Of a stretch of DNA of 64,000 nucleotides, positions 62,956 to 64,000 are shown one piece after another. A program made the position numbers and the translations under genes. A model generated the notes under the pieces. The model saw only the letters and a list, made by a program, of their open reading frames with translations. It ran no database searches and had not been told where the DNA came from. This DNA is from Symsagittifera roscoffensis (taxonomy: Eukaryota; Xenacoelomorpha; Acoela; Convolutidae), in the NCBI RefSeq assembly GCF_963678635.1, contig NC_087066.1, positions 47,529,129-47,593,128 on the forward strand, written 5' to 3'. Every line of letters begins with the position of its first letter. The stretch's first letter is position 1.

Positions 62956-63643
62956 GATACTTTTTATTACTGCTAAATTGTCTTAATCTATATTTCAATG
63001 GTTCTATCTGTTTGGTTGGTACACTCTTAAAAACTTTGACGTGTTTTGACTTTAAAAATTGCGCGTTTTTACTTGATTTTGTGAGTTTATGTCCGGGGCG
63101 GCTCACTCATAGAGTAACTTTAGATAAGGTACACCGTCTGTTCGTCACGCTATCTTATTTTCGGCCGGATAGATTCGTTCAACTTCTTAGTCTAATACAA
63201 ATCTTAATCTTACTCTTATATCTCCTAGTCTCAATAGATCTAGTATATACTAGTATTTGCGCGTGGCGTCCCTCATGCTTGAGGAACCGATTGCTCATAT
63301 TTTGATACTTTTTATTGCTGCTAAATTGTGTTAATCTATATTTCAATGGTTCTATTTGTTTGGTTGGTACACTCTTAAAAAGTTTGACGTGTTTTGATTT
63401 AAAAAATTTTGCGTTTTTACTTGATTTTGTGAGTTTATGTCCGAGGTGGCTCACTCATAGAGTAACTTCTGATAAGGTACACCGTCTAGTCGTCACGCTA
63501 TCTTATTTTCGGCCGGATAGATTTGTTCAACTTCTTAGTCTAATACAAATCTTAATCTTACTCTTATATCTCCTAGTCTCAATAGATCTAGTGTATACTA
63601 GTATTTACGGGAGGCGTCCCTCATGCTTGAGGGACCGATTGTT
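62945..63643 (+). repeat. ~345-bp tandem duplication
   Basis: TATTTTGATACTTTTTATT to ...CTTGAGG.ACCGATTG occurs at about 62,951-63,291 and again at 63,296-63,641, with few differences. Each unit ends near a hairpin GTCCCTCATGCTTGAGGGAC (perfect in the second). An inverted copy lies at 37,910-38,090. Open frames of 97 and 115 codons over it follow the duplication and are not called genes. Confidence 0.85.
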
Positions 63644-64000
63644 TAAAAAATTTTTAGCTTAACTTCAGCCAATCAGAATTGTGTATTTAAAATCTCAAAG
63701 TAAATCGCAAAAATCTCAATCTAAGAAAACAAATCCAGATCATTAGTGTTAATACTGACCGATTAGATAATAAGCAGATGAGTTTTCAAGACTGAAAAAT
63801 GTTTATGAGCTTGAACTCATAAAGTTTGATGTTTATCTGAATAGTATTGCGGTTGTAACCCGCAATTTGTAAAATTTTTGATTATTTTCTGCTGATTTAA
63901 TTCATTTTCTGTTAATATTGACTTCGATTTTGTGAGAAAACCATTTAGCCTATAGGAACACTTAGCGATTTTGACTCGTTGAAACTTTTCGGTCAAGCAT
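63644..64000. other. Gene-free end of window
   Basis: AT-rich, no ORF or repeat recognised. Confidence 0.4.

Noticed and set aside
62945-63643. Hammerhead ribozyme in the 345-bp tandem repeat
   Set aside because: No CTGATGA...GAAA core on either strand.
63012-63662. 97- and 115-codon ORFs at the window end
   Set aside because: They are the same repeat unit read twice, with no protein features and an inverted non-coding copy at 38 kb.

Overview
The window is animal nuclear DNA. It is AT-rich, its genes have introns with GT...AG borders, and it holds metazoan families (an ADAM metalloproteinase, N-acetylglucosamine-6-phosphate deacetylase) in a dense bed of decayed retrotransposons. The mix (gypsy elements with an envelope, a CR1/Jockey-type LINE, tRNA-derived repeats) suits an invertebrate, perhaps an arthropod. 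The species cannot be told from the sequence.

Layout. 1-23.4 kb is a threefold chimeric repeat: LINE ORF2, a ~2-2.7 kb spacer carrying a tRNA-like repeat and a minus-strand relic, then the start of a gypsy gag. Copy A is 1-6.4 kb, copy B 8.9-16.83 kb, copy C 16.83-23.4 kb. Copy A is broken by a minisatellite-bearing insert and a repeat element, which itself holds a small insertion with a hammerhead-ribozyme-like motif. Between A and B lie the last two exons of an AMDHD2 homologue, bracketed by the same repeat family. Copy C runs into a degenerate plus-strand gypsy-type element with gag, protease, RT, RNase H, integrase, a P/S/T-rich ORF, an envelope-like region and further unassigned ORFs (22.2-36.1 kb), then a probable 3' terminal region to about 37.9 kb.

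38-46.9 kb has no convincing host gene. It holds dispersed repeats, tRNA-like sequences, an internally deleted transposase, an integrase relic and a GC-rich minisatellite. 46.93-52.97 kb is a minus-strand LTR retrotransposon with ~200 bp near-identical LTRs, inserted into the RT of an older related relic whose halves are still visible on both sides. 55.49-62.5 kb is the one substantial host gene, an eight-exon ADAM gene on the plus strand whose introns 2 and 3-side sequence carry repeat elements. The last 1.2 kb is a tandem duplication of a dispersed repeat.

The most unusual signals are: several template-switch scars inside the chimeric repeat (a fold-back palindrome, an inverted 12-nt filler, a transplanted gag patch and a 5-nt microhomology junction); a shared YAGD for YADD change in every LINE copy; extra ORFs around the gypsy envelope; a gag start codon overlapping the expected primer-binding site; an in-phase slippery heptamer before the last ORF of the minus-strand element; and the hammerhead-like insertion.
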